Shown: piece by piece, positions 9,088 through 17,156 of the stretch
How positions within the stretch are numbered: the stretch's first letter is position 1
How the letters are laid out: each line of letters begins with the position of its first letter
Source: JAPWJZ01 sp964575605
GTDB taxonomy: Bacteria > Pseudomonadota > Alphaproteobacteria > Micavibrionales > UBA2020
DNA: 64,000 nucleotides
Direction: 5' to 3'
NCBI GenBank assembly: GCA_964575605.1
Contig: CAZNRN010000001.1
Span: 152,753 to 216,752, forward strand
Translations under genes and position numbers: made by a program
Notes under the pieces: generated by a model
The model's database searches: none
Told to the model about the DNA's origin: nothing
The model's input: only the letters and a program-made list of their open reading frames with translations

Positions 9088-9530
9088 GATTCCAAATCAT
9101 TGAATTTTTTCCGGCGATTCTTTTACAAGCACGCGCAATTACCAAAAAGCGAAACGCTTCAAAGAGATCACAAACTTTCTTTTTCCGGTAGAGACCTATA
9201 CTAAAGATACTTATGTAAATGTCAAATTTCTTGTAAGCCACTGTAATTACGCCTTTTTTTGACCCTTATCCTCCGAGTCGCCAAAAGTGATGGCGTTTCA
9301 GAGCGTTTCACCTATGGGGTATACCCCACTGAAAAGCGCCAAAAACGCGCATGTTTCGGATGCGTCATCCCCCTGAATTTTTTCGCCGATTTGGCTTATG
9401 CGTTTCAGGGCGTTTCAGAGCGTTTCAAATTGTTTCATTTTTTCGGGGATCAAAACATGCCAAGCTAAAAACATGCTCCCGAAATTGTGAGCGGCGCCAA
9501 GCAGGCAAAACCCCGAACAGAGAAACAAAA
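9088..9530. promoter_or_regulatory. Intergenic control region with GCGTTTCA repeats and a palindrome
   Basis: No gene is seen here. GCGTTTC occurs at 9293, 9303, 9400, 9409 and 9419, and once inverted near 9150. GCGTTTCAGAGCGTTTCA appears twice (9293-9310 and 9410-9427). Between them lies the perfect 14-bp palindrome TGGGGTATACCCCA (9315-9328), flanked by GCGTTTCA on the left and TGAAAAGCGC on the right, so the whole is a larger imperfect inverted repeat. Its position just before the terminase genes fits an operator or packaging/initiation site (inference). Confidence 0.6.
9198..9225 (-). promoter_or_regulatory. Sigma70-type promoter for the 8323-9087 ankyrin gene
   Basis: Read on the minus strand: TTGACA (9225-9220), 16-bp spacer, TAGTAT (9203-9198). 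It lies 111 bp upstream of the ATG. The -35 is a perfect consensus, as at several other accessory genes in this window. Confidence 0.65.
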
Positions 9531-9755
9531 ATGAAGATGGAAACGAAGGCGAAAAGCCCTCGCTACAATATCGACGCGCTTGCGGTGATCCGCGCGCTGG
9601 AAAACCATATCAGCGGCAAGAAGCCGCTGGAGACGTCGCAGGTGCAGGCGGCGCTGGCGCTGCTCAAGAAACGCCTGCCCGACCCCGCGCCCGCTTCGCG
9701 CCCGAAAACCAAGAAGAAGCGCGACGACGATGTGTCGCTGGACGATTTGAAATAA
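9531..9755 (+). CDS. Small terminase subunit candidate (74 aa)
   Basis: The protein is short and Lys-rich, with a predicted helical core (YNIDALAVIRALENHISGKK ... VQAALALLKKRL) and a charged tail. It ends immediately before the ATG of the large terminase, the usual place of a small terminase subunit. Many alphaproteobacterial phage clusters have a similar short 'LALLKKRLPD' protein here. The ATG at 9531 is preferred over upstream in-frame codons because those run through the repeat-rich control region; no strong ribosome site is seen. Confidence 0.55.
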   Translation: MKMETKAKSPRYNIDALAVIRALENHISGKKPLETSQVQAALALLKKRLPDPAPASRPKTKKKRDDDVSLDDLK

Positions 9756-11057
9756 ATGGCAAAAGAAACCGCAGAGGAAACCGCCATCCGCGCCCGGCTG
9801 GCGGCGGATTTTGCGCATTACGCCGAAAAATGCCTGAAGATACGCACGAAGAAAGGCGCGATTGCGCCGCTGACGCTCAATACGGCGCAGCTGTACCTGC
9901 ACGAACGCCTTGAAAAACAATTACAGGAGAAGGGCCGTGTACGCGCGATTATCCTGAAAAGGCGGCAGCAGGGCTGTTCGACCTATGTCGCGGCGCGGTT
10001 TTACTGGAAGGTGACCAAAGGAAAGGGTTTACGCGCCTTTATCCTGACGCATCTGGAGGAAGCATCGCGGAATATCTACCAGATTGCCAAACGTTTCCAC
10101 GCGCATTGCCCGAAGATCGTGAAACCGCGCAGCACATTGGCGAATGCGCGGGAGCTGTTTTTCGGCGCGCTCGACAGCGGGTGCCAGATCGGCACGGCCA
10201 AGTCGAGCGATATCGGCCGCAGCTGGACGATACAGCTGTTCCACGGGTCGGAGGTCGCCTTCTGGGCGAATGCCGAGGAACATGTGACGGGCATTTTACA
10301 GGCCGTGCCGGACGAGGAAGGCACGGAAGTTATTCTAGAAAGCACCTCGGCCGGTGCGACGGGCATGTTCTACAAACTGGCGCAGGCGGCGGCTTCGGGG
10401 CAGTCGGAGTATGAATTGATATTCATCCCGTGGTTCTGGCAGCAGGAATACCGCAAGAAACTGCCGCATAATTTTGCGCTGACGGATGACGAAGCGGATT
10501 ACAAGGCGCGTTTCGCGCTTGATGACGAACAGGTTTACTGGCGGCGCATGAAGGCGCAGGAGCTGGGCGGGTATTTCAGTTTCCGCCGCGAATATCCGTC
10601 GGACGTTGCGGAGGCCTTCCATGCCGACCGCCCCGGCGCGCTGTGGACACGTACCCAGATTGAACGCGACAGGATTGATTTCGATGCCCGGCCGGAGATG
10701 CGCAAGATTGTGATCGCCGTCGACCCCGCCGTGTCGAATAAACGCGGCAGCGACGAAACGGGGATTATCGTGGCGGGGCTGGGCGCCGATATGCACGGCT
10801 ATGTGCTGGCCGATTTATCGGGCAGGTACACGCCGCTCGGCTGGGCGGAGGCGGTGAAAAGCGCGTATGACAAATTCGAGGCCGATTGCGTGGTGGCCGA
10901 GGTGAACCAGGGCGGGGAGATGGTGGAATTCACGCTGCGCAGCGTGGCACCGGAAATATCCTACAAACCGGTGCGCGCCAGCCGCGGCAAGGTAACGCGC
11001 GCCGAACCTGTCGCGGCGCTGGGGCTGTCGGCGGTCGAGGGGGGAGACAGTTTTTAA
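9756..11057 (+). CDS. Phage terminase large subunit, C-terminally truncated
   Basis: Terminases package phage DNA by ATP hydrolysis and cut it with an RNase H-like nuclease. Visible are an ATPase P-loop variant (LKRRQQGCST near residue 70), an HGSEVAFW acidic motif, the coupling motif ILESTSAGATG (near 190-200), the first nuclease motif IAVDPAVSNKRGSDETGI (near 325) and VAEVNQGGEM. The chain stops soon after KVTRAEPVAALGL, where homologues normally continue for some 40-60 residues with the third nuclease region. The break coincides with two minus-strand non-phage genes and with absence of the portal gene, so this terminase is probably non-functional or altered. Confidence 0.85.
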   Translation: MAKETAEETAIRARLAADFAHYAEKCLKIRTKKGAIAPLTLNTAQLYLHERLEKQLQEKGRVRAIILKRRQQGCSTYVAARFYWKVTKGKGLRAFILTHLEEASRNIYQIAKRFHAHCPKIVKPRSTLANARELFFGALDSGCQIGTAKSSDIGRSWTIQLFHGSEVAFWANAEEHVTGILQAVPDEEGTEVILESTSAGATGMFYKLAQAAASGQSEYELIFIPWFWQQEYRKKLPHNFALTDDEADYKARFALDDEQVYWRRMKAQELGGYFSFRREYPSDVAEAFHADRPGALWTRTQIERDRIDFDARPEMRKIVIAVDPAVSNKRGSDETGIIVAGLGADMHGYVLADLSGRYTPLGWAEAVKSAYDKFEADCVVAEVNQGGEMVEFTLRSVAPEISYKPVRASRGKVTRAEPVAALGLSAVEGGDSF

Positions 11058-11263
11058 CGACCGCAGCGTTGCGTTGCGGAAGGCACAGTAGCATACGGCT
11101 TGACGGCGTTTTCGCAGGCAAGACGTTCATGTCGCTGCATTGCTGCAATCGTGGTCAGGCCAAGGCTGGCGGCGCTGAAAGCGAAACTGGCACAGAGCGC
11201 GGCCTTGGCAGGCGTGCTCCAGTTAAACGGGTTAAAGCTTACTTTTGCCGATTTCTGTTGCAT
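11054..11263 (-). CDS. Small single-span membrane protein (69 aa)
   Basis: A central hydrophobic stretch (AALCASFAFSAASLGLTTIA, residues ~21-40) predicts one transmembrane helix, flanked by a Lys/Asn-rich start and a Cys-containing tail. GGGAAG lies upstream of the ATG, and the stop of the preceding minus-strand gene is 4 bp away, so the two form a small operon. Its 3' end overlaps the truncated end of the terminase gene, marking the insertion or deletion junction. No family is recognised. Confidence 0.5.
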   Translation of the reverse strand: MQQKSAKVSFNPFNWSTPAKAALCASFAFSAASLGLTTIAAMQRHERLACENAVKPYATVPSATQRCGR

Positions 11264-11267
11264 ATGA

Positions 11268-11666
11268 TTACTTCCCGACCCTTATTTGCGCGACGCGCTG
11301 TTCGATGCGGCCGCCGGTCGGCGAGGTGTAGACGTGTTCGTATTCGAGCCAGCGGACGTCGACTTCGGTGACGTTTTCGGTGTCGCGGATCCAGCTGCCG
11401 AAACGCTCGACGCGGTCTTCGCTATAGGGTTTTTTCGCGGTGACGCGGTTGAACGAGGGTTCGGCGTCTTTCAGGAGCTTTTCGATGCCGTTGGCGACTT
11501 CGGCAGGGATGCGCGCGCGTTTGTTGAACTCGCCCATGATTTTGCCGATCTGGCGGTCGAGCGCGACGAGGCGCGCGACGTCATCCTTCGGGCCTTCGAG
11601 GATGGCCTGGTTTTTTTCGTGGACCAGCTGGTTGCCGCCGCCGGTGAGGAATGAGAAGAGGCCCAT
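11268..11666 (-). CDS. Hypothetical protein inserted at the portal position (132 aa)
   Basis: The start at 11666 (MGLFSFLTGGGNQLVHEKNQ) has GGAGC nine bases upstream, and a TTGACA-16-TATGGT promoter lies just beyond (11704-11731). The chain is predicted helical to the middle (DDVARLVALDRQIGKIMGEF) and then beta-like (EVDVRWLEYEHVYTSPTGG). It has no phage similarity that I recognise and is opposite in orientation to the phage genes. It sits between truncated terminase and protease, where a portal is expected. Confidence 0.65.
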   Translation of the reverse strand: MGLFSFLTGGGNQLVHEKNQAILEGPKDDVARLVALDRQIGKIMGEFNKRARIPAEVANGIEKLLKDAEPSFNRVTAKKPYSEDRVERFGSWIRDTENVTEVDVRWLEYEHVYTSPTGGRIEQRVAQIRVGK

Positions 11667-11703
11667 GGGGTTCGCTCCGGTATCTTGAACTAAAACTGGA
11701 TAT

Positions 11704-11731
11704 ACCATAATCGCTGCGCTGCTTATGTCAA
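11704..11731 (-). promoter_or_regulatory. Sigma70-type promoter for the inserted minus-strand genes
   Basis: On the minus strand: TTGACA (11731-11726), 16-bp spacer, TATGGT (11709-11704), 38 bp before the ATG at 11666. Confidence 0.65.
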
Positions 11732-11774
11732 TGGCCTTCGCAGTTTTTTGGCAAGGGGCTGATTTTGCGCGGTT

Positions 11775-11789
11775 TATGTATTTTACATA
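11775..11789. promoter_or_regulatory. Inverted repeat TATGTA-TTT-TACATA
   Basis: A perfect 6-bp inverted repeat with a 3-bp spacer lies 23 bp before the prohead protease ATG and between divergent transcription units. It may be an operator for either direction (inference). Confidence 0.35.
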
Positions 11790-11811
11790 CTGTATCAAGG
11801 GGGATTTGAGC

Positions 11812-12345
11812 ATGTTCGAAACCAAAATCCGCGACTCGTGCGCGGAACTGAAGTTCGTGGCGGAGACGGGGACGTTTGAAGGTTATGCGGCGCGCTTCGC
11901 CGAACCCGACAGCGTCAACGACATGATTCTGCCGGGCGCTTTCGCCGCCTCGCTGCAGGCGCTGGAAAAAAACGGGCGCAGCGTGCCGATGCTGTGGCAG
12001 CACGACGCGAAGGAGCCTATCGGCGCGTGGCGCGTGATGCGCGAGGACCGCCACGGCCTTTACGTGCAGGGCGAATTGTTCCTGGAGGACATCGCCCGCG
12101 CGCGGGAGGCCTACCGCCTGCTGAAGGAAAAAGTGGTGACGGGGCTTTCCATCGGCTACCGCGCGATTTCGTCGAAGCGGGATGAAAAGACCGGGCTGCG
12201 CCAGTTGGCCTCCATAGAACTTATCGAGATTTCGCTGGTGACTTTTCCGGCGATGGCACACGCGCGCGTCAGCCGCGTGAAGGCCAGTGGCGGTGACATT
12301 GCCGCGCTGAAAGAGCTGACGGCACTTATCAAAAACCTGACATGA
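11812..12345 (+). CDS. HK97-type prohead protease
   Basis: This assembly protease cleaves capsid scaffold segments during head maturation. Family motifs are visible: EGYAARFAEPDSVNDMILPG near residues 21-40, VPMLWQHDAKEPIGAW with the candidate catalytic His near 64, and GLSIGYRAISS with the candidate Ser near 110. The ATG at 11812 is chosen because AAGGGGG is 9 bp upstream and the protein then begins at the usual position. Length (177 aa) is normal. The capsid gene follows 13 bp downstream, the standard order. The protease looks intact. Confidence 0.9.
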   Translation: MFETKIRDSCAELKFVAETGTFEGYAARFAEPDSVNDMILPGAFAASLQALEKNGRSVPMLWQHDAKEPIGAWRVMREDRHGLYVQGELFLEDIARAREAYRLLKEKVVTGLSIGYRAISSKRDEKTGLRQLASIELIEISLVTFPAMAHARVSRVKASGGDIAALKELTALIKNLT

Positions 12346-12358
12346 AAGGAATAAACGC

Positions 12359-13645
12359 ATGACAGACGATATCCGCACGGCCGTCTACGACCTCGGCCGC
12401 GCCTTCGAGCAGTTCAAGGAGGCGAACGACCAGCGTATCCGCGAGATGGAGAAAAAGGGCAGCGCCGACCCGCTGACCGAAATGAAGGTCAACCGCCTGA
12501 ACGCCGAAATTTCCCGCGCCATCGACGCGGCCGACACGGCGAAAAAACGCGTCGACCTGCTGGAAACGGCGCTGTCGCGCGCGCCGACATCAAAAGGCGA
12601 CGACTGGCAGGAGGCCGAGGTTTTCCAGCTGGAGCGCAAGCACATCATGGCGTCCGGCTTTTCCATCGACGCCTACCGCCAGTATAAAAACGCCTTCCAT
12701 TCCTATATCCGCAAGAACAACGCGGGCTCGGGCGTGGAGGAAATCAAGGCGCTGTCGGCGGGTTCAGACCCCGATGGCGGCTATGCGGTGACGCCCGATA
12801 TGTCCGGCCGCGTCGCGGCGCTGGTGAAGGAAACATCACCTATGAGAAAAGTGGCCAACGTCATCACCATCGGCACCGACGCGCTCGAGGGCATCAACGA
12901 CCTGAACGAAGCGACATCGGGCTGGGTGGGCGAAACCGAAACGCGTTCGGAAACGACCGCGCCCAAGATCGGCGAATACCGTATCCCCGTGCACGAACAG
13001 TATGCCGAACCGCGCGCAACGCAAAAGCTGCTGGACGACGCGCTGTTCAATGTCGAGGAATGGCTGGCGGGTAAAATCGCCGAGCGCCTCTCCCGCATGG
13101 AGAACGACGCCTTTGTGAACGGCAACGGCGTGCGCAAGCCGCGCGGTTTCCTGACCTATGCGGCGGGCACGCCTTCGGCCAGCACTTTCAACGTCATCGA
13201 ACAGGTGCTGTCGGGCGGTGCGGGGGCTTTTGCGTCCTCGCATCCGGGCGATGCGCTGATTTCGCTGGTCTATGCGCTGAAATCGGCCTACCGCGAGAAC
13301 GCCTGCTTCATGATGAAGCGCGCGACGCTGGCGGAGGTGCGCAAGCTGAAGGACGGCGACAACAACTACCTCTGGCAGCCCGACTTCCAGATGAAACAGG
13401 GCGGCACGCTGCTGGGCTTCGACGTGGTGGAGGCGGAGGATATGCCGGCCATCACCGCGAATTCGCTGTCCATCGCCTTTGGCGATTTCAACAAGGGCTA
13501 CCAGATCGTCGACAGGCAGGGCATCCGTATCCTGCGCGACAGTTTCACCGCGAAGCCCTACGTGAAATTCTATACGACCAAGCGCACCGGCGGCGACGTG
13601 GTGAATTTCGAGGCGATCAAGCTGATGAAATTCGCGGCCACCTAA
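12359..13645 (+). CDS. HK97-fold major capsid protein
   Basis: The 428-residue chain shows the usual plan: an N-terminal coiled-coil scaffold (~1-110), then a linker where the protease is expected to cut (EIKALSAGSDPDGGYAVTPD, ~123-142), then the capsid fold with SPMRKVANVITIGT, SGWVGETETRSETTAPKIGE and a C-terminal FAAT end. It follows the prohead protease directly. No break or truncation is seen, so shells could in principle still assemble. Confidence 0.92.
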   Translation: MTDDIRTAVYDLGRAFEQFKEANDQRIREMEKKGSADPLTEMKVNRLNAEISRAIDAADTAKKRVDLLETALSRAPTSKGDDWQEAEVFQLERKHIMASGFSIDAYRQYKNAFHSYIRKNNAGSGVEEIKALSAGSDPDGGYAVTPDMSGRVAALVKETSPMRKVANVITIGTDALEGINDLNEATSGWVGETETRSETTAPKIGEYRIPVHEQYAEPRATQKLLDDALFNVEEWLAGKIAERLSRMENDAFVNGNGVRKPRGFLTYAAGTPSASTFNVIEQVLSGGAGAFASSHPGDALISLVYALKSAYRENACFMMKRATLAEVRKLKDGDNNYLWQPDFQMKQGGTLLGFDVVEAEDMPAITANSLSIAFGDFNKGYQIVDRQGIRILRDSFTAKPYVKFYTTKRTGGDVVNFEAIKLMKFAAT

Positions 13646-13659
13646 CGAAAGGAAACACC

Positions 13660-14094
13660 ATGCACGACATCATCAACAACCTCTCCATTATCCAAAGCGT
13701 GGCGCCTCAGGTTATCCAAGGCTCCGCGCTCGATACCGGCGATATCGACATGCAGGGCTTCGAGACGCTCTGCATCGCGGTCATGGTCGGGAACATCGTC
13801 GATACGCTCGACGCCGATAACCGCATCGACGTGAAGATCGAACACGGCGACGCGACGGATGCCTATGCCGCCTGCACCGACGACGACGTGCTGGGGGCAA
13901 CGGGGCTTGCCGCCGGCGTCTTCGTGTCGGTCGATACGGGGGCGAAGGAAAGCAAGCGCCACGCCATCGGTTACAAGGGCGGCAAACGCTACGTGAAGGT
14001 GACGGCGACCCCCGTTTCCATGTCCACGGGCGGCCCCATCGCCATCCTTGCGCTGAAGGGCAACGCCGCACAGGCGCCCGTTGCGAATACCTGA
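13660..14094 (+). CDS. Probable phage head or head-decoration protein (144 aa)
   Basis: It lies between capsid and head-tail connector genes, with AAAGGA before the ATG. The sequence (start HDIINNLSIIQSVAPQVIQG; later HAIGYKGGKRYVKVTATPVS) is beta-rich and resembles small structural proteins found after the capsid gene in alphaproteobacterial phages. A role in head stabilisation or decoration is inferred from position. No catalytic motif is visible. Confidence 0.6.
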   Translation: MHDIINNLSIIQSVAPQVIQGSALDTGDIDMQGFETLCIAVMVGNIVDTLDADNRIDVKIEHGDATDAYAACTDDDVLGATGLAAGVFVSVDTGAKESKRHAIGYKGGKRYVKVTATPVSMSTGGPIAILALKGNAAQAPVANT

Positions 14095-14164
14095 CACCAC
14101 TGCACACACAACTAAGGGGGTGGGAAGGCGACTTTCCATCTCCTCTTTTTCAAGGGGTATTCAC

Positions 14165-14731
14165 ATGCGCCTCCAGGAACTGGAACCGCCTACGGAAGAG
14201 CCGCTGAGCCTGTCCGAGGCAAAACTGCACCTGCGCATCACGCATGACGCGGATGACGATGCGCTGCAGGCACTGATAAAAGCCGCGCGCGAGATGTGCG
14301 AGGGCTGGACGGGGCTCAGCCTTGTCACGCGCACCTATGCCTTCACGGCCGACGGCTGGGACGGCCATCCGCTGGAACTGCCCATGCCGCCGCTGCAAAG
14401 TGTCGACGAAATCGCCGTTTATAACGCGAACGGGGAAGAAAATATTTTCGACGAGGATTCATACTACGCCGAAACTGCGGGCCGCCCGGGGCGCGTGATT
14501 TTGAAGGAAGCGGCCACGCCGCCGCAGCCCGGCCTTGCTATCGGCGGGATCGAATTCCGCTACACGGCGGGTTTCGGCGCGGCCGCCACGGTGCCATCGT
14601 CGCTGAAACAGGGCATGCTGCGCCTTGTCGCCCATCTTTACATGAACCGCGGCGACGCGATTGAAACGGCTGTGCGCAATTCGGGCGCGGCCGTCCTCTT
14701 CCAGCCTTATCGCATCATGAGGCTGTCATGA
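14165..14731 (+). CDS. Head-tail connector protein, HK97 gp6-like
   Basis: The segment PLSLSEAKLHLRITHDADDD (residues ~12-31) followed by ALIKAAREMCEGWTGLSLVT is the hallmark of gp6-type connector proteins that sit between portal and tail. The ATG at 14165 is preferred over an upstream in-frame ATG at 14081, which overlaps the previous gene; AAGGGG is nearby. Its stop overlaps the next start (ATGA). The portal it should dock to is absent from the window. Confidence 0.85.
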   Translation: MRLQELEPPTEEPLSLSEAKLHLRITHDADDDALQALIKAAREMCEGWTGLSLVTRTYAFTADGWDGHPLELPMPPLQSVDEIAVYNANGEENIFDEDSYYAETAGRPGRVILKEAATPPQPGLAIGGIEFRYTAGFGAAATVPSSLKQGMLRLVAHLYMNRGDAIETAVRNSGAAVLFQPYRIMRLS

Positions 14732-15048
14732 CGACGGGGGAACTGACACGCAAAGTCGCGCTGCAAACGGCGCAGCGCCTGCCCGACGGCGGCGGCGGGT
14801 TTGAAACGACATGGCAGGACGTGACGGAACTTTACGCCCGCATCGACCGCGCCGAGACGGAGGAAATTCCGGAACGCGGCGGGCGCGTGACGCGGAGGCG
14901 CTGCCGCCTGACGGTGCTGCATCGCGCCGACATTGCGCCAGGCCAGCGTCTTCTGGAAGGCCTGACCGCCTATAACATCCTGTCTTTGCGCGACATTGAC
15001 GGCAGGCGGGTCTATCTGGAAATTATCGCGGAGGTGGAAGGCGGCTAA
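14728..15048 (+). CDS. Phage head-tail adaptor (SPP1 gp16-like)
   Basis: A 106-residue beta-rich protein with family features: GELTRKVALQTAQRLPDGGG at the start, then W-x-D-V-x-x-L-Y-A-R-I and a C-terminal RVYLEIIAEVE strand. It is a head-completion or stopper protein joining connector to tail. It is coupled by ATGA to the gp6-like gene. Length is normal for the family. Confidence 0.82.
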   Translation: MTTGELTRKVALQTAQRLPDGGGGFETTWQDVTELYARIDRAETEEIPERGGRVTRRRCRLTVLHRADIAPGQRLLEGLTAYNILSLRDIDGRRVYLEIIAEVEGG

Positions 15049-15090
15049 GGGGTCGCGGCGAAAGCCAAGTTTTGCTATGGTACCATCACA

Positions 15091-15570
15091 ATGCTGTACC
15101 CTATTTTCCTTTTTCTGATCTGGGCGATTGCGCTGTTCCATGTCTGGGAACACCGGCGCTTTATCGAGGAATTGCGCAAATTACAGCGTGTGCTGGCCGG
15201 TTTCTCGCCCGCGCGGGAAGAGCTGCAGGAAAAGCTGAAGGGCCGCGACTGGCGCATCGTAGCGCTGCAGGGCACCAGGCTGGGCCTGCGCCGCGCCTTC
15301 GTGGTCAAGGACGGTTTCAGCGCGGCGCGCTATGCCGCACCCGTCGCCTTTATCGTCCTGAGCCTGCTGGTGCTGGAAACCTGGATCATGGCGGGGATTT
15401 ATTTCGCGCTGGTGTTTACCAAATGGTTCCTGACGAAAACGGTGCTGGACGTATCGCCCGCGAACGCACGCTATGACGTGACACTGTTCGGCATTACGCT
15501 GTTTGGCGAAGAACTGCCCGAAGAAGCGCCGGAGCGCACGCTGATCGGCTTTAAAAAGAGGAAAGATTAA
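15091..15570 (+). CDS. Membrane protein of unknown function inserted in the phage cluster (159 aa)
   Basis: An N-terminal helix (LYPIFLFLIWAIALFHVW) and two more hydrophobic stretches at ~85-115 (VAFIVLSLLVLETWIMAGIY, FALVFTKWF) predict three membrane spans. The remainder is charged. No phage family is recognised. It sits between head-tail adaptor and tail-completion genes, where phages normally have no membrane protein, so it is likely cargo. It converges with the Sel1-repeat gene, 3 bp apart. Confidence 0.6.
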   Translation: MLYPIFLFLIWAIALFHVWEHRRFIEELRKLQRVLAGFSPAREELQEKLKGRDWRIVALQGTRLGLRRAFVVKDGFSAARYAAPVAFIVLSLLVLETWIMAGIYFALVFTKWFLTKTVLDVSPANARYDVTLFGITLFGEELPEEAPERTLIGFKKRKD

Positions 15571-15573
15571 AGT

Positions 15574-16476
15574 TTAAGGCTGGCGCGGCGCGTTTTGCTG
15601 CGGGACGGCATCGCCTTTTGGCGCGTCTTCTTTGGGTGTGTCCATCTTTGCGGGCACTTCGCTCAGCGCGCCGGGCGGCGGGCCCTTGGGCTTGTCCGAT
15701 ACCGCGCCTTTCTTGTGCTTTTCGTCCACTTCGGCGGGCAGCTTGTCGAGCGGCGGCAGCGGGTCGGTGATTTTTTGCTCGGCGCGTTCTTTTTCGAGCA
15801 CGGCCCAAAGTTCTTTAAGGCGGATTTCCTCGGGCGTGAGGGTGAAGGTTTCAGGCATTTCGGGCTTCCAGTTGACGGCGTCGCGGTCGCCCGTCACCTG
15901 TTCGTCGTTGGTGATGAGTTTTTTCACGACGATCTGCTCGGCCAGCTTGCCGGAAACGCCCGATATCTTCTTGTCGTGGCCGTAGAGCGAGGCGATCTTG
16001 AACCATTTATAGGCGGCGGCCAGGTCGGGCTTGTAATCGAAGCGCAGCCCCTTGCTGCCGTTGATCAGCTGGATGGCGTAGATAAAAGCGCCCGTCTGGT
16101 TGCCAAGGCGTGCCGCGCGTTCGAACCAGCCGCGCGCGACCGGGATATTGGTTTCGGTGCCTTTGCCCGTCAGGTAAAGGGTGGCCAGCGCCACCATGCC
16201 GTCGGTGTTATGCGCCTGCGCCGCCTTGCGGTAGAGGCCGAAGGCTTCGACGGAGTCCTCGGCCACGCCATGGCCGTCGAGATACATGTTGCCGAGCAGG
16301 ACGGCCGCGCGCGCGTCGCCGGCTTCGGCCAGCGGGCGCAGGTTCATGATCGCGTTCATCCATTCGCCCTTGTCGTAGGCCTGCTTGCCTTCGAGGAAGC
16401 CGGCGAAGGCCTGGGTGGATAACAGCGCCGCGACGGCGACGCCCGCTAACGAAAGCTTGAAACGACTGGAAAACAT
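15574..16476 (-). CDS. Exported Sel1-repeat protein (300 aa)
   Basis: A signal peptide (MFSSRFKLSLAGVAVAALLS, then TQAFA) is followed by Sel1/TPR-like repeats with typical phrases such as AEAGDARAAVLLGNMYLDGH, ALATLYLTGKG and FERAARLGNQTGAFIYA. The last ~70 residues are Pro/Lys-rich and disordered. Sel1 repeats mediate protein contacts, often at the envelope. The ATG at 16476 is chosen because the longer frame would have no signal peptide at its start. It opposes the surrounding phage genes and is probably cargo. Confidence 0.75.
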   Translation of the reverse strand: MFSSRFKLSLAGVAVAALLSTQAFAGFLEGKQAYDKGEWMNAIMNLRPLAEAGDARAAVLLGNMYLDGHGVAEDSVEAFGLYRKAAQAHNTDGMVALATLYLTGKGTETNIPVARGWFERAARLGNQTGAFIYAIQLINGSKGLRFDYKPDLAAAYKWFKIASLYGHDKKISGVSGKLAEQIVVKKLITNDEQVTGDRDAVNWKPEMPETFTLTPEEIRLKELWAVLEKERAEQKITDPLPPLDKLPAEVDEKHKKGAVSDKPKGPPPGALSEVPAKMDTPKEDAPKGDAVPQQNAPRQP

Positions 16477-16560
16477 CAAGGAACCCCCGGAAAAATCCGC
16501 CCCCTTAAAATAGGGCTTTTCCGGCCGATTTTCAAACCCTTTGAAAGGAAAGAGTTTTTC

Positions 16561-16980
16561 ATGACAACGGAAAGCATCTGGCCGGTGCAGAAGGCCGTCT
16601 ATGCCCTGCTTGCCGCCCATACCCCCCTGACCGCGCTGCTGCCCGCGGGGGCGGACGGGGTACACGACCACCTGCCCGAGGACGCGGCCTACCCCCGCGT
16701 CGTCTTCGGGGAAATGGCCGCGCGCGCCTTCGGCACGCAAGGCCTTGATGGCTGCGATATCGCCTTCACGGTTTTAAGCCAGAGCCGCGCCGAGGGCATG
16801 AAGCAGGTCAAGGCCGTGATGGCCGAAATAGCCGCAGCCCTGCACGAACAGGATTTCGCGCTTGAAGGGCATCATTTAGTGCTCTGCCGCCTGGAAGATT
16901 CCATCGCGCGGCTGGAGGCAGACGGCGTGACGCGCACGGGCGCGCAGCGCTTTCGCATCGTGACAGAGCCTGCGACTTGA
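16561..16980 (+). CDS. Tail-completion/terminator protein, DUF3168 family
   Basis: This 139-residue protein begins TTESIWPVQKAVYALLAAHT and contains AYPRVVFGEMAARAFGT, typical of the DUF3168 proteins that lie just before the tail-tube gene in siphophage-like and GTA-like clusters. The family is related to tail terminators at the head-proximal end of the tail. GAAAGG precedes the ATG. It is separated from the tail-tube gene by a repetitive intergenic element. Confidence 0.8.
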   Translation: MTTESIWPVQKAVYALLAAHTPLTALLPAGADGVHDHLPEDAAYPRVVFGEMAARAFGTQGLDGCDIAFTVLSQSRAEGMKQVKAVMAEIAAALHEQDFALEGHHLVLCRLEDSIARLEADGVTRTGAQRFRIVTEPAT

Positions 16981-17128
16981 TACCTCCCCCTCGGGGGAGG
17001 GAGGGGCCCATGCATAGCATGGGAGGGTGAGGGGAACTTCGGTGGGCAAGCACCGCTGGTAGCGCCCCTCGCCTCCCCCACGCTTCGCGCGGGTCCCCCC
17101 TCCTCTCCCACTGGGAGAGGGGGATATT
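16981..17128. repeat. Palindromic intergenic repeat, copy 1
   Basis: A GC-rich element begins ACCTCCCCCTCGGGGGAGGG and ends with a CTCTCCCACTGGGAGAGG hairpin. The core includes a GTGAGGGGAACTTCGG-type stretch and CACCGCTGGTAGCGCCCCTC. A second diverged copy lies at 24231-24376. Both copies sit in gaps of the phage structural cluster, and each end is self-complementary. No ORF is supported inside. Confidence 0.8.
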
Positions 17129-17156
17129 TGCAAGATTTTTTTATAAGGAGAACACC

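Noticed and set aside
9293..9427. CRISPR array
   Set aside because: The GCGTTTCA units are short, irregularly spaced and lack spacers of constant length.
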